Shown here: piece by piece, positions 33,960-45,162 of the stretch
How positions within the stretch are numbered: the stretch's first letter is position 1
Layout: each line of letters opens with the position of its first letter
Origin: Leptobrachium leishanense
Lineage: Eukaryota; Chordata; Amphibia; Anura; Megophryidae
Assembly (NCBI GenBank): GCA_009667805.1
Contig: CM019070.1
Span: forward strand, 55,785,735 to 55,849,734
Reading direction: 5' to 3'
DNA length: 64,000 nucleotides
Translations under genes and position numbers: made by a program
Notes under the pieces: generated by a model
Told to the model about the DNA's origin: nothing
What the model saw: only the letters and a program-made list of their open reading frames with translations
Database searches by the model: none

Positions 33960-34258
33960 AGCGCACATTACTTTGAGCTTTATTGCTATAGAGCTCTGTG
34001 ATAAGCTCCTAGATTGTGAGTTTTATTGCTGTAGAGCTCTATGATAAACTCCTAGATTGTGAGTTTTATTGCTGTAGAGCTCTGTGATAAGCTCCTAGAT
34101 TGTGAGTTTTATTGCTGTAGAGCTCTGTGATAAGCTCCTAGATTGTGAGTTTTATTGCTGTAGAGCTCTGTGATAAGCTCAGAGCTGCACAGCCATAGAA
34201 ACTCACAGTAATGTGCAGTGTGTATGAGCGTATCACAGAGCTGCACAGCAATAAAACT
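33960..34258. repeat. 43-bp minisatellite followed by an inverted copy
   Basis: About four direct units of CCTAGATTGTGAGTTTTATT and GCTGTAGAGCTCTGTGATAA at a 43-bp period (34008, 34051, 34094, 34137) are followed by inverted sequence (TATCACAGAGCTGCACAGCA and ATAAAACT). The inverted part suggests an origin as a foldback MITE that expanded one arm. The same motif appears near 6590 and at 39967-40262. Confidence 0.85.
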
Positions 34259-34262
34259 TATA

Positions 34263-35683
34263 GGGCTAACTTACGATCTCAAACGCAAACGTTAATGCTC
34301 ACTTGCGTGAGCATTAACGTTTGCTGTGGTGTTTACCGCATATTACAATCCAAACACTAACGGGTTAAGAAACCCATTAGCGTTTGGTATCTTGCGCTTT
34401 TCAGCGCGAAGTTACTGTACTTTGTGCTTGCTATACTTAACGGGCTCTATTACATTCCTCGCGCATCGGTTTTGCGCTTACGTAAATGCACATTTGTGCG
34501 AGGACAAAACCATTTGCGCAGAACATCGTATTACGACGTTCATGCAAACGATGCGCGTTAACGTCCAACGCGAGTGACCCTGCGCAAACCTAGCGTGAGC
34601 GCAAGTTCGTACGCACATCCCATACTTAACATTGTGAACGCCAATGCGTTAGTGCGCTGGTACGCAGATGGTATTACAATCTTCGCGCAACGAAACTTTG
34701 AGCACATTTTCGTAACGCCTTTGAAAAGCAGGTGGTAACTGTAAATGTGATCGTTCTGGGCTAAACGAAATACACCAGCACGAAAAAAAAAATACAGCAC
34801 AGTAGAGTTACACATTCTACACATACCCAAACAATAAAATTTATAAATTGTATCATTGTTAATTTTTTCTTTTTTTGGCTGGTGGTTGTTAATTTCTTTT
34901 TTTCATTTTTTTTAGTTTGTAAATATTTTATTGGAAATGGGTGATTGATGTTGGCTGAATCCCGTGACAAATCCCGTGACAAAACAGTCTGCCCACTGAT
35001 TCCTGCACGCAACATTTATTTGCGAACAGCTTTGCGCGTCGGATTTGCGCATGAAAAATCTTGAAGGAAGAAAAAAATGCGCTCAGATCGGAATACCACG
35101 TTAATTTTCACGCAATAACGTTTTTCTATGCGCAAAAAAATTGCGCTGCGCGGGCACAATTGCACAGAGAATGTAACAGGGCCCAACATGGGGAGCGCAA
35201 AGTGTTAATCAGCGCTGGATTACAAAGTCCCAGCGCTGATTAACGGAAAGTTAACCACGGCCAGGACTTTGTGTTAACACCTGCTTTAAAAATAAAAAAA
35301 CTAATTGCCTACTCACCCTCTGTCCCGCGGCGAGGACTGCGGCTCCAAACGTCTCCTCCATCCGGCGGGAGCAGGTAAAGACTGGGGGAAAAAGTCCCCC
35401 CCAGTCGCTCCCTGCGTATCACTACGCCGATGGGCCGTCTGGTCATGTGACCGGCAGGGGGGAACTCAATGGAGTCCTATGGACTCCATCGAATGGATGC
35501 TCGCAGTTGCGCTCAGCGCTGCCGTGAGCATCCAGGATTTTTACACGCGGTAACAATGCAGGCAGCATTTTTTACACCTGCATTGGAATCCAGCATTAAA
35601 ACGCAGGCGCAAAGGGGAAAACTGCGGGCGCAGTTTTTCCTCCCTTGCGCCTTCGTTTTAACGCTGAGAATGTAATTTAGCCC
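34263..35683. mobile_element. MITE with ATA TSD, interrupted by a relative
   Basis: The outer ends GGGCTAACTTACGATCTC and GAGAATGTAATTTAGCCC are inverted and flanked by ATA (34260-34262, 35684-35686). The interior matches the 750-bp element at 9107-9856 (AACGGGTTAAGAAACCCATT, GGGGAGCGCAAAGTGTTAAT, GGTCATGTGACCGGCAG). Another MITE (34442-35184) sits inside. Without it the element is about 675 bp. It is non-coding. Confidence 0.83.
34442..35184. mobile_element. 743-bp MITE (GGGCTCTATTACATTC family) nested in another
   Basis: Its ends are GGGCTCTATTACATTCCTCG and GAGAATGTAACAGGGCCC, flanked by AAC (34439-34441, 35185-35187). The host element at 9290 shows the empty site as CTAACATGGGGAGC. The interior matches the MITE at 2561-3247 (CATCCCATACTTAACATTGT, AAAAAATGCGCTC). 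Confidence 0.88.
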
Positions 35684-35686
35684 ATA

Positions 35687-35930
35687 ATAATGTGTTGTGT
35701 TTGAGTGTATGACAGAGCTCCACAGCATTGAAACCACATACTGCCCCCATACAGACACACAGAAATATATACTGCCAGTCCCCCTCCCAGACATACATAC
35801 TCACACTGCAAATCCCCTCCCATACAGACACACATTCCATCAGCTCCCTCCCATACACACAGCCAGCCCTTCCCATACAAAACACACTCCCACTAAAAGC
35901 CCCTCCCCATAAACCCACTGCCAGCCCTCC
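35687..35930. repeat. Simple CA/CCC-rich repeat region
   Basis: Irregular repetition of CATACAGACACACA and CCAGCCCCTCCC leads into the regular 59-bp array to the right. The several open frames on both strands here are products of the repetition. Confidence 0.6.
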
Positions 35931-36281
35931 TGCCCATACAAAACGCTCATACTAAATGTCCCTCCCCATAAACCCACTGCCAGCCCCCTCCCCACAAAAA
36001 ATTACTCACACTAAATGCCCCCTCCCCATAAACCCACTGCCAGACCCCTCCCCGCACAAATTACTCACACTAAATGCCCCCTCCCCATAAACCCACTGCC
36101 AGCCCCCTCCCCACACAAATTACTCACACTAAATGCCCCCTCCCCATAAACCCACTGCCAGCCCCCTCCCCACACAAAACAATCACACTAAATGCCCCCT
36201 CCCCATAAACCCACTGCCAGCCCCCCTCCCCACACAAAACAATCACACTAAATGCCCCCTCCCATAAACCCACCTCCAGCC
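35931..36281. repeat. 59-bp minisatellite, about 6 copies
   Basis: Units of CACACTAAATGCCCCCTCCC and CATAAACCCACTGCCAGCCC with CCTCCCCACACAAA repeat at a 59-bp period from about 35931 to 36281, with small variants. Confidence 0.92.
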
Positions 36282-36322
36282 CATTGCTTCTCTATGGGGG
36301 ATTTCACTGCCTTCGAACAGGC
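36282..36322 (-). repeat. Fragment of the GGGGTTATTCAG-family element
   Basis: CATTGCTTCTCTATGGGGGA and TTTCACTGCCTTCGAACAGG match 38819-38863 almost exactly. The match stops where the TATC satellite begins. Confidence 0.7.
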
Positions 36323-36353
36323 ATCTATCTATCTCTGCACCACCTATCGATCC

Positions 36354-36384
<31 letters not shown>

Positions 36385-37015
36385 CATACATCCATCTATG
36401 CATCCACCTATTCATCCATCTATCTATCTATTCATCCACCTTTCCATCCATCTATTTATCTATGCATCCAACTATCCATCCATCCATCTATTTGTGCATC
36501 CACCTTTCCATCCATCCATCTATTCATCCACCTTTCCATCCATCTATTTATCTATCCATCCATCCATCCATCCATCCATCCATCCATCTATTTGTGCATC
36601 CACCTTTCCATCCATCTATCTATCTATCTAATCACCCACCTATCCATCCACCTAGCTATCTATGCATCACCTATCTATCCATCCATCCATCCATCCACCT
36701 TGCTCTCTGTCTATCCATCTATCTATGCACCCACCTATCCATCCATCCATCTATCTATGCACCCACCTATCTATGCACCCACCTATCCATTCATCCATCT
36801 ATCTATCTATGTATCCATCTATCTATGCACCCACCTATCTATCTATCCACCTATCCATCCATCCATCTATGCATCTATCTACCTATGCATCCACCTATCC
36901 ATCCATCCATCTATCTATGCATCTATCTATCTATGCATCCACCTATCCATCCCTCCATCTATCGATCTATGCATCCACCTTTCAATCCATCTATTTATCT
37001 ATGCATCCATCGATC
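36323..37015 (+). repeat. Degenerate TATC/CATC tetranucleotide satellite
   Basis: About 690 bp of TCTATCTATC, CATCCATCCA, CACCTATCCA and TATGCATC words. It produces overlapping open frames on the plus strand with Ile, Tyr, Leu, Ser, His and Pro repeated, the longest 262 codons. These are repeat artefacts. Confidence 0.95.
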
Positions 37016-38113
37016 AAAATTTGTAGACTACCCCTGCTGAGATTGGTGCCTGCCTGGATCCATCCCTGCCCTAACAGTCATTGTCATTTGCACAATCTCC
37101 TAAATTACCTGTGCTTGGCTGCTCTGATACATCAGTTCTGTGATGCTCCTTACTTCTACTTACTACTTATAGAAAAACAATAAATGAAGACATCAAGTAT
37201 TTGTGTTTATATCTATAATAATAAGACTCATGGAATATTTTACATGAAAATTCGAATAAAGGTAGAGTAATTATTCTGTGACTTTTTTCCTTCCATTCCT
37301 AACCGATATCAAGCAGTACACATACAACCGCTGCAACCTGCAAGCATTTTGTTGTATAGTTATCTGCCAGGAGATGGGGCTATTGTTTGTAGTAAAGCAA
37401 ACAGGTTTCCGCACGTCTCGTGGAGTTCCATAGAAAGCGCTTTGGTTATAGCTTTATCATTACCACTTGCCACTAGATTAGCCTACATTAATATTGTCAT
37501 TATTTGCAAAGCAGCAACATGTACTGCGACACGTTACAATGAAAAGATAGCGTGTGTAAATAAATATTGTGATAAAATTCAAACACAAAGAAACAGATGG
37601 TGCAAACAGCCACACTTTCTAAAGCTTGCGATATAGAGGATTGAACACCACCACAAAGCAGATAGAAATCCTGTTACATCACAGTAATCTCGGTGCACTG
37701 ATTATCTAATTGGAAATGGCAAACTTGTTTAAATAGTCTAAGAACCCTGGTGTGTGTAGAGTTACATTACTTGCAGTCCCTCACCTGCTACCTTACAGTA
37801 ACTGACACTGTTTGGCACGTGTGACAGCGTGATGGGCAAAGTCATCGAGAAACAATGTAATTAAAGCTTGTGCTTGTGTGTAATTAAAATTAGAGATAGA
37901 CAGACGGGCAGACAGACAGATGGATAGACAGATAGATGGATAGATAGAGGCTCAGAATGCGATGAAACTTTGCAAGCTTATTTTTATGAAATGGATTAAT
38001 AAATGTATGCTTTTTAATCAAGTCCCTGAGAGTATCCAGAAAACATTATACCATCATAGATCATTGGACATGCACACATTTTCTTAAAATCGTCTCCATT
38101 TTTTAGTATTATG
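37016..38113. other. Unassigned intergenic DNA with a short GATA run
   Basis: It has a small GACAGACAGATGGATAGA microsatellite at 37893-37949. The rest shows no supported gene. 37340-37640 looks unique. Confidence 0.5.
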
Positions 38114-38988
38114 GGGGTTATTCAGAGAGCAGCGGAATGTCGCCGACATTTCGGTGCTCTCTCATTCCCCGCACTTCCCTGCACTTCGGGGAATCAAAGT
38201 TCCCCACCCTGTGGTGAATTCAGCATTCAACACAGGGTCCCCGGAGTGCAGGAAAAATCCGCCGCAAGCCTGCCGAACACCAGCAGAAACCCCGCCGAAC
38301 CCGACGGAAAAAGCCATCGAGCCGCCGATCACAGCGCAGACCAGCCACCGGAAAAAGCCGACAAACTGATGTAAAGGGGTAAACAAAACAAAACCAATAT
38401 GCTTGAAAGTATCAAAATTGAAACGTTGTTTGCAAAACAACTACTGAACAAAAATGCCTGGAATTTACATATAAGATCCTATGAATGATAATAAAAAGGT
38501 CTGTTACAGAAAAAATAAAAACCGCTTCAAGAAAGAAAACAGAAAAAATAAAAATCGCTTTAAAAAAAATAAAAACAAAATTTTGCCGAAGAAATCCCCA
38601 AAAAGTCCTAAAAGATCCTAAAAAATCTATAAATAAAGAGACTTTTTACTGCAGATTAAAATAATAAACAGTTTATTAGATATTGTATAAAAACGGGAAT
38701 ATTTTTAACATTGAAGCCTATGGAGTTCACGTGAATAAACCTGACGAATGAAAACACGAACAGCAGGGCACTTCGGTAACTTTTCTCTGCTGATCGATGT
38801 TCTCTAAATAGATTAACCATTGCTTCTCTATGGGGGATTTCACTGCCCTCGAACAGGCACCGTACTTGCTGGCAGTTTTCCAAAATTTGGCGAGCTGTCT
38901 GCTCTCAGAATAGCCGAAATGTCACTGTATGGGGAAATTCCTTGTTCGGTGACATATCGTGGCCAGATCGTCTCTCTCTGAATAACCC
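38114..38988. mobile_element. 875-bp DNA element with GGGGTTATTCAGAGAG ends
   Basis: The ends GGGGGTTATTCAGAGAGC and CTCTCTCTGAATAACCCC are inverted. The interior has CCCTGCACTTCGGGGA, an AT-rich middle with TTATTAGATATTG, and CGAACAGGCACCGTACTTGC near the right end. It is the best preserved copy of the family at 1-418 and 6640-7890. No clean target duplication was found. The interior ORFs (38111-38374 and others) have no domain. Confidence 0.75.
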
Positions 38989-39966
38989 CTTACGTAATCA
39001 ATCACAATCAACGGTTTTGGCTCCATTGTGAGCTTCTTTTCTTCCTCGATTGTGGTTGATTATTCAGTAGAATAAAAGGAAAATATATTGTTTTAAGGAA
39101 AGCCTGTGGGGGTGTCCACGTATGTAGAATATTGATTTAGTGGGAATTTTTCACCTGGGTATTTACGTTTACAAAATAAAGGACGCTGGGTACCAAACAC
39201 AAGAACTTTAACATTACGTTGTGGCAGGCTAAGCAATGTATAATATTTTTAGACCAAGTTCCCATCAGTTTCCTAAAATCAGGTATTTTAAAAATCTTTA
39301 CATTAAAATAGTGGCAGGAACAATCAGCATACAGCATGAGAATATAGCAGGATAAATATTTTTATAAAGTTGGAGAGTGAAGTGCTGGTCTATATAGGTT
39401 CTGCAAAGGATCTGCATCTCAGGGTGTAGGGTTAATAATAGTGAGATGGGGTTGATATGTTCACTCATAGAATCTATACTTGTACGTCACATGTTTCCCT
39501 TAGTCCCCTGATCATCCGATACCTGGTTTTCGGGAAGACTAAATGAAAATAGATCACGAGCCCCTGTTTAATGGCGCTCACAGTGTTTAAAATATTTAAA
39601 ATCAGAAATTTTAAAGCTATTGTAGCGCTTGTGAATGCGCAACCCTAGCTGATAAGCGTGTGCCGCAGAATGCCATATCCCTTTAGGGGCCTTGTCACCA
39701 GCGATGACTGAAGTCATGTCATGGCTTCTCGATCTCAGATCTGCCAAAGATGGCTTGCTTATAATGATGAATTTTCTCGGTCACTCTGTGCTACATAACC
39801 CTTATAATTATGAGCCAGGATTTCCCCTCTGTCCCATAGTTCTCATTTTCCATTTGATCCTCCCTCCCAACATCAGATAAGAACCTCCTGGACCAAGACT
39901 ATTAGGACCAGCCCTGCCCAGATCATGTCAGTTTCAAAAAAGCAAATCTGCGACACTTCTGATTGC
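38989..39966. other. Unassigned intergenic DNA
   Basis: I see no supported gene or element. Confidence 0.45.
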
Positions 39967-40262
39967 ATGTGGAGCTTCGTGATACACTCATACTCACCGC
40001 ACATTACTGTGAGATTTATTTCTGTGGAGCTTCGTGATACACTCATACATACCACACATTACTGTGAGTTTTATTGCTGTGGAGCTTCGTGATATACTCA
40101 TACTCACCGCATATTACTGTGAGATTTATTGCTGTGGAGCTTTGTGATACACTCATACACACCGCACATTACTGTGAGATTTATTGCTGTGGAGCTTCGT
40201 GATACACTCATTCTCATCGCACATTGCCTTGAGTTTTATTGCTGTGGTGCTCTGTGATGTGC
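39967..40262. repeat. 55-bp minisatellite, about 5 copies
   Basis: GGAGCTTCGTGATACACTCA recurs at 39971, 40026, 40081 and 40136 with CCGCACATTACTGTGAG between copies. The unit is related to the 43-bp array at 33960 and to the single motif near 6590. Confidence 0.92.
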
Positions 40263-40780
40263 AGTGTTTACAAATGTATCTGTAAAGTACAGTATCTTAT
40301 AAACCTGAAAAGTGATCGGCAGTTTCCTACGTGTGCCACAGGGACCTTGTGTGTCCCGCAGCGTAGCCTTAGTAGCATTGAGTGGGTGATGGCTGTTGCC
40401 ACAGAGTGGTGGCTGTTTGTAAGTCTGGAGGGGGCACAATGGGTTCCTCCAATTTGCTGCTGGACTCAAGTGGATTTTCTTAACTAAGTAAAATCATTAT
40501 TTTGAAAATTGTGTGAATAAATTAATTCTTTAACACAACAATGTACATGTCGGTTATGCGTGATTATTTGGGGGGGGTTGATCTTCTGTGAGCATGGCAT
40601 TAGGGGCCCCATGATCTCCTGTTGCCTGGGGGCCCCATTATTTGTCAGTCCACCTCTGGCTCCAGGTGAAATAATGGGTTTGAGGTACAACAGGGGATAT
40701 CTGTAAGCGAAGTCTCAGTCCGTAAACTTGTAAAACATTTCCAGTAAGCAAGCAGAAGTCAAAATCTTGAGTTAAATCAT
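40263..40780. other. Unassigned intergenic DNA
   Basis: I see no supported gene or element end. Confidence 0.45.
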
Positions 40781-42133
40781 TGTCAGGATATAGTGTACAG
40801 GGGTGAGGGTATGAACCCAATATGCAGGAGACACAGAGGCAGAGAACAACTAGACACAAAGACACCTAGGGCAACACACCAGCGACTCACAAGAAGTACA
40901 AGACAGCAGAAAGGCAGGACAGGAAAAGGGCTGGCTGGATGCAGGCAGGAACACAGATGGTAGAGGGTGCGGTGGATTGCAATTCAGGAGCATGGTGGCT
41001 TGCAATTCAGGAGCATGGTGGCTTGCAAGGACTATTCCATGGTGGGTTGCAAGGCAGGAGCATGGTGGGTTACTTGAGCTTGGGAAACATTGCTGGAGGC
41101 TTGGGGAAGATGGCTGGAGGCTTGGAGAACACAGCAGGAGGATTAGGCTTGGGGAACACAGCTTGAGGCACAGGAAGTAGGGTTGACAAGGAGCAGGCTT
41201 CAGAGTAACATACACCAGGTGCTTACAATTCTGAAGCACTGCACCTTGGCAGCTCCACCCTTATGTAGGGGGACACATGGCTCATTTAAGGGAGCACCTG
41301 TGGTGCCTGCAGGAGAGCCAGAGCAAATACAGGACTTGGCCTGGGACTCTCTGTCATGGACGTCCGGGGCAGAAGCCATTGAGCGCCCTTGGTACTGAGT
41401 GCTGTTAAGCCCTTTAGGTGGGTATGTGCTTTGCTGCATGATGCAGAACCCTGTACACAGTATAACAACAGAACTAGAGATGACAGGACAGGATACAGAG
41501 ACACGAGGAGGCCCTGCAATGGGTAAGGTCTTTGAATAGCCTTCTAACTCTATACAGATTACAGGGTTCAGGGTAAACAATACAATACACAACAGAGGTT
41601 CATTAGAAGACACAACCAATACGCCCAGCAGCAAAACAGAACCCTGAACTATGTAAGAGGTCCTTTTGATGGCCTCTAATATATATTCCCTACAATATGC
41701 TGCTGGACAACAAAACATAAAGACCAGAATATGACATACAGAACATGAACAAGAATAGTCAGGGAATAGCCAGGTCTTAAACACAGAGAGGATATAAACC
41801 AGAAACCGGGGATCAGGAGTCAGAAGATCAGGTCATACAAGCCGAAGTCATACACAGAATATTAACTACAAGTTCCAAGGAGCAGGCAAGAGAATATCCA
41901 GAAAACACGCCAAGAATCATACACAGAATATCAGAGCCAAAATCACAGATGCAGCACTCAGTAAGGAACACCTATCCTGATGCAAGGATCTGATCCACTG
42001 CTGGCTGTATATATAGAGCAGGGCTGGTCATGTGACCAAAGACTATCAGCCACAGGGGAGATAGTCTGCAGAGGCTAGCCCAAAAACTCGCTCTCACCAC
42101 CAGGGGACCTGGCTGCGATAACTGAAATTGTGA
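40781..42133. repeat. Possible solo LTR or LTR-like block, 1.35 kb
   Basis: The block begins TGTCAGGATATAGTG and ends GAAATTGTGACA, giving TG...CA ends with a 5-bp inverted repeat (TGTCA/TGACA). A TATATATA motif lies near 42008. The flanks (ATCAT and CTCTC) do not match, so no target duplication supports it. A short minisatellite with ATGGTGGCTTGCAATTCAGG lies at 40970-41180. Confidence 0.35.
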
Positions 42134-42567
42134 CACTCTCAGTCTCAAGACATAGCAGGAAAGGGGTTGCCATGGTTTTCAAGGAGGAACAGCACCAACT
42201 TGGGCCTTCCTGCGGAGACGGTGTGCGCCTTGACAATCATATGTACAGCACCAGCTCTATAGATATCAATATCAGCACACTGACTCCTTGTCCAGCATCT
42301 ACTTATATAGGGGAGTGCCGTTAGATGACCAGGAGGCATCAGGAGAGGCCGTTGCATCATTGACGTAAGCCGATACTGTGGCCGATACGTAAAATCACTG
42401 TCAGGGGATCTTGCAAATGCGCAGTTCATTCTTTGTGTTCCACTCAAGTGACACACCGATAGCACACTGCTTTGAACCATGGGTCTGTGTCCAGGGTCAC
42501 GGAGGGTATGCCTGCAGGATCCCATACCACATGGAGGAACGAGAGTGGTGCAGCATGAGGTTTGGGG
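42134..42567. other. Unassigned intergenic DNA
   Basis: I see no supported gene or element end. Confidence 0.4.
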
Positions 42568-42810
42568 TAGGGATGAGCTGTTCGGGTTCAGACGGTTCGG
42601 AGTTCGACCCGAACTTTGGCAGTTCGAAAGCTTGTGAATTTCAAACTTTTTGGGCGTGTTCGGTTCGGGTTCGAAAAAAAAAAGAAATTTTGAAAAAAGT
42701 ATAGAAAATGCTTAAAAAAATACTAAAAAATCTAGAAATAAAGAGACTCTTTACTGCAGAATATTATAAGCAAATGGTTTATTAGATATTGAATTAAAAA
42801 CAAATGTGTA
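42568..42810. mobile_element. hAT left-end fragment (TAGGGATGAGC type)
   Basis: It starts TAGGGATGAGCTGTTCGGG, followed by GTTCGACCCGAACTTTGG, as at the left end of the 8.5-kb hAT element. It then carries a GAGACTCTTTACTGCAGAAT and TTTATTAGATATTGAATTAA block that also occurs at 7300 and 38640. I found no matching right end. Confidence 0.65.
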
Positions 42811-43594
42811 CGTGGAAAGATTATCAACTCTAAATGACCTCTGTTCACAAACGGGCATAACACCAGGTGTTTTCAGTCTGGTAGTCAATTTGATACATTG
42901 TACAATATAGTGAGGGGGTGGGGTGGTGTCTGTTTCTGATTGAGATTTGAGAATTAATTTCCCTCCTAAAACATCCTAATATGCTGCATTTAACCCTTTC
43001 GCTGCTGAGGCTTTTCACACCTCTGTGCTGAGGTCATTTTTACCGCTTTCGCTCATCATGTTTAACCGCGTTTTGTAGCCATATTTTGATATATGACCCA
43101 GACATATTATATATCGTTCTTTCCGGCAGACTTGGCAGATTCATAATATGTCATTATTATATGTATACGTTATGTCATGTCTGTATATTATAACAGAAAA
43201 TGCAATAAAATTAGAATTTAATAATTTATTATGTGTAAAGTGTTTTTTTTCACATTTTAACATGCGATCGTTTGCGGTTATATTTTGTATGGGGTGCGCT
43301 TGTTAAAAAATTAGAAATGGGGTCTCGTTACATTTTTTTTTGGGGAAAATTTCGCTTTTTTTTAACAAACGCACCGCATACAAAAATTGTTAGTGCAGCA
43401 TTATTCTTCACATTATAATTGAAATGGGAACAATATTGCTGCATTAACAAAACAAACAAAAAAACTTGTTTATTTTTTTTTAGAAATTTTTTTTAAATAC
43501 TTTTTTTTTAAATATTTTTTTAAAAACATTTTTCATGCTCATGTTTAGTATCCTTGGAAAGGCCATGCTCTGGCCGATCCAACGATATCAAACA
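42811..43594. other. Unassigned AT-rich DNA with T runs
   Basis: I see no supported gene. 43240-43530 is a series of A- and T-rich runs. Confidence 0.5.
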
Positions 43595-43598
43595 TTAA

Positions 43599-44155
43599 CC
43601 CCTAGCTGCCACGGATCTGGAGATAGGGGGTTCATTGGAACCCCCTATCTCCACCATTGGTGGCAACTAGGGGTTAACTCCAGGACTGGCGTCATCGGGC
43701 TATGCATGATGACGCCAGTCCTCAGGGGGAGTTCCTGGAGACTTGGCTGACATCCAAGATGTCGGCCAGCTCCAGGATAGGATCACGATCCGGCGCTTTT
43801 CAGCGCCGATTCGTGATCCGGCTCCCCAGGGGTTAATCACAGCCACCGTTTGGAAGGGCAGGCTGTGCCCTTCCAAACGGTGCCTGGATTAACCCTCTGC
43901 CCACCGGCGATCAGGAGGGAGAGAGGTCCGAAGGACCTCCCCCCTCCCTTTCAGGCGCTTCCTCCGCACATGTGGGGGGGGCGCCTGAATTAGATGTCAT
44001 CGCGCCGCCGCAATGACATCTAATTGCTCCACCGGGGTCACGGAGTGCTGGGCTGACATCCAAGATGTCAGCCCGCACTGGGGGGCTCAGCGCGTCCATA
44101 GCACAGGAGAACCACTTGGCTGGACGCGCTGAGCGCGTCCATAGCAGCCAAGTGG
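43599..44155. mobile_element. 557-bp TTAA-flanked MITE made of serial hairpins
   Basis: The element lies between TTAA at 43595-43598 and 44156-44159. The ends are CCCCTAGCTGC and, inverted, CCACTTGGCTGC. TTAA duplications are typical of piggyBac and Kolobok transposons, but no transposase is present. Hairpins follow one after another: 43597-43675 with an inner one at 43621-43650, 43682-43722, 43745-43767, 43780-43819, 43843-43884, 43952-43986, 43989-44024, 44050-44074 and 44112-44155. It is GC-rich in an AT-rich setting. Confidence 0.82.
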
Positions 44156-44217
44156 TTAACTGGTGTTTGAAAAAAATTTAAAGCAATGTTATTTTTCACC
44201 TCGGGATTAAACATTCA

Positions 44218-44389
44218 CAGGGTTATTCAGAGAGCGGTGAAAAGCAGGAGAATAACTGGAGAAGTGAAAATTCTTGGTCAAAATAGCCAAACCAGAAAAA
44301 TTCTCCCATTTAACTCACTTTCCAAATTGGCTATTTGGTCTAGATTGTTCTCTTCTCCTGCCAGTTCTCCTGGCTTTCACCTCTCTCTC
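44218..44389. mobile_element. CAGGGTTATTCAGAG-family MITE, unit A
   Basis: The left end CAGGGTTATTCAGAGAGCGG and the inner AATAGCCAAACCAGAAAAAT and CAAATTGGCTATTTGGTC pair match the MITEs at 867 and 6794. Its right end runs straight into the next unit at CTCTCTCTCGGGG. Confidence 0.75.
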
Positions 44390-44998
44390 GGGGTTGTTCA
44401 GAGAAAGGTGAAAACCAGGAGAATGGCAGGAAAAGAGAACAATCTGGACCAAATAGTCGATTTGGAAAGTGAGATAAGGCTAGGGTCAGACTAACGCATT
44501 TTTCGCAGCGACCGTCAAAAAGTGCGTCCGAACTCATTGCCGTACTTTTTCACGGATTGCGCGAAAACGGTCATACAATGCGCATTTTTGTGCGTGATCT
44601 TTTACGGATCCAAACCAGGAAACTTTGGGTGTCTGGACGTTATGTTGGCCGGACATGAGCAGGGTCTGACGTCTCCAAATCACGCACACACGCTGCTAGT
44701 GGACGCAGCGCACTCTGTACGTCCGTACTAGCGGTTCTGCGTTCTCGAAAAAATGTGTTAATTTTCCTCTTGTGTTGCACAGCCGGACTTTCGTGCGACC
44801 GTACTTCGTATATTGGCTGTCATTGCCCGTCATTTGCTGCTAGTGCGGCCGTGATTAAGTGCGGCTAACCGCACGTTAAAAATTCGCTAGTCTGACCCTA
44901 GCCTAAATGGGAGAATTTTTCTGGTTTGGCTATTTTGACCTAGAATTTTCCATTCTCCAGTCATTCTGCTGCTCTTCACCGCTCTCTGAATAACCCTG
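44390..44998. mobile_element. CAGGGTTATTCAGAG-family MITE, unit B, interrupted
   Basis: It starts GGGGTTGTTCAGAGAAAGGT and ends CACCGCTCTCTGAATAACCC. A 426-bp MITE of another family (44478-44903) interrupts the GAGATAAATGGGAGAAT motif that is intact in the other units. Confidence 0.8.
44478..44903. mobile_element. 426-bp MITE with TAA TSD (GGCTAGGGTCAGAC family)
   Basis: The ends GGCTAGGGTCAGACTAACGC and GCTAGTCTGACCCTAGCC are flanked by TAA (44475-44477, 44904-44906). The empty site GAGATAAATGGG is visible in sister units, which proves the 3-bp duplication. Confidence 0.92.
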
Positions 44999-45162
44999 AC
45001 AGGGTTACTCAGAGAAAGGTGAAACTCAGGAGAATGACTGGAGAATGGAAAATTCTAGGTCAAAATAGCCAAACCAGAAAAATTCTCCCATTTATCTCAC
45101 TTTCCAAATCGGCTATTTGGGCTAAAATTTTCCATTCTCCAGTCATTCTCCTGCTTTTCACC
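44999..45162. mobile_element. CAGGGTTATTCAGAG-family MITE, unit C (right end lost)
   Basis: It starts ACAGGGTTACTCAGAGAAAG and runs to CTGCTTTTCACCGCC, where its right terminus is replaced by hAT 3' sequence. Confidence 0.75.

Noticed and set aside
36252..37183. Long plus-strand ORFs (up to 262 codons) rich in Ile-Tyr-Leu-Ser-His-Pro
   Set aside because: They are translations of the TATC/CATC satellite, which is open in all three plus frames. There is no gene signal.
38111..38440. ORFs of 87 and 92 codons at the left end of the 38114 element
   Set aside because: They overlap on opposite strands, include the terminal repeat, and are not kept in the other family copies at 1-418 and 6640-7890.
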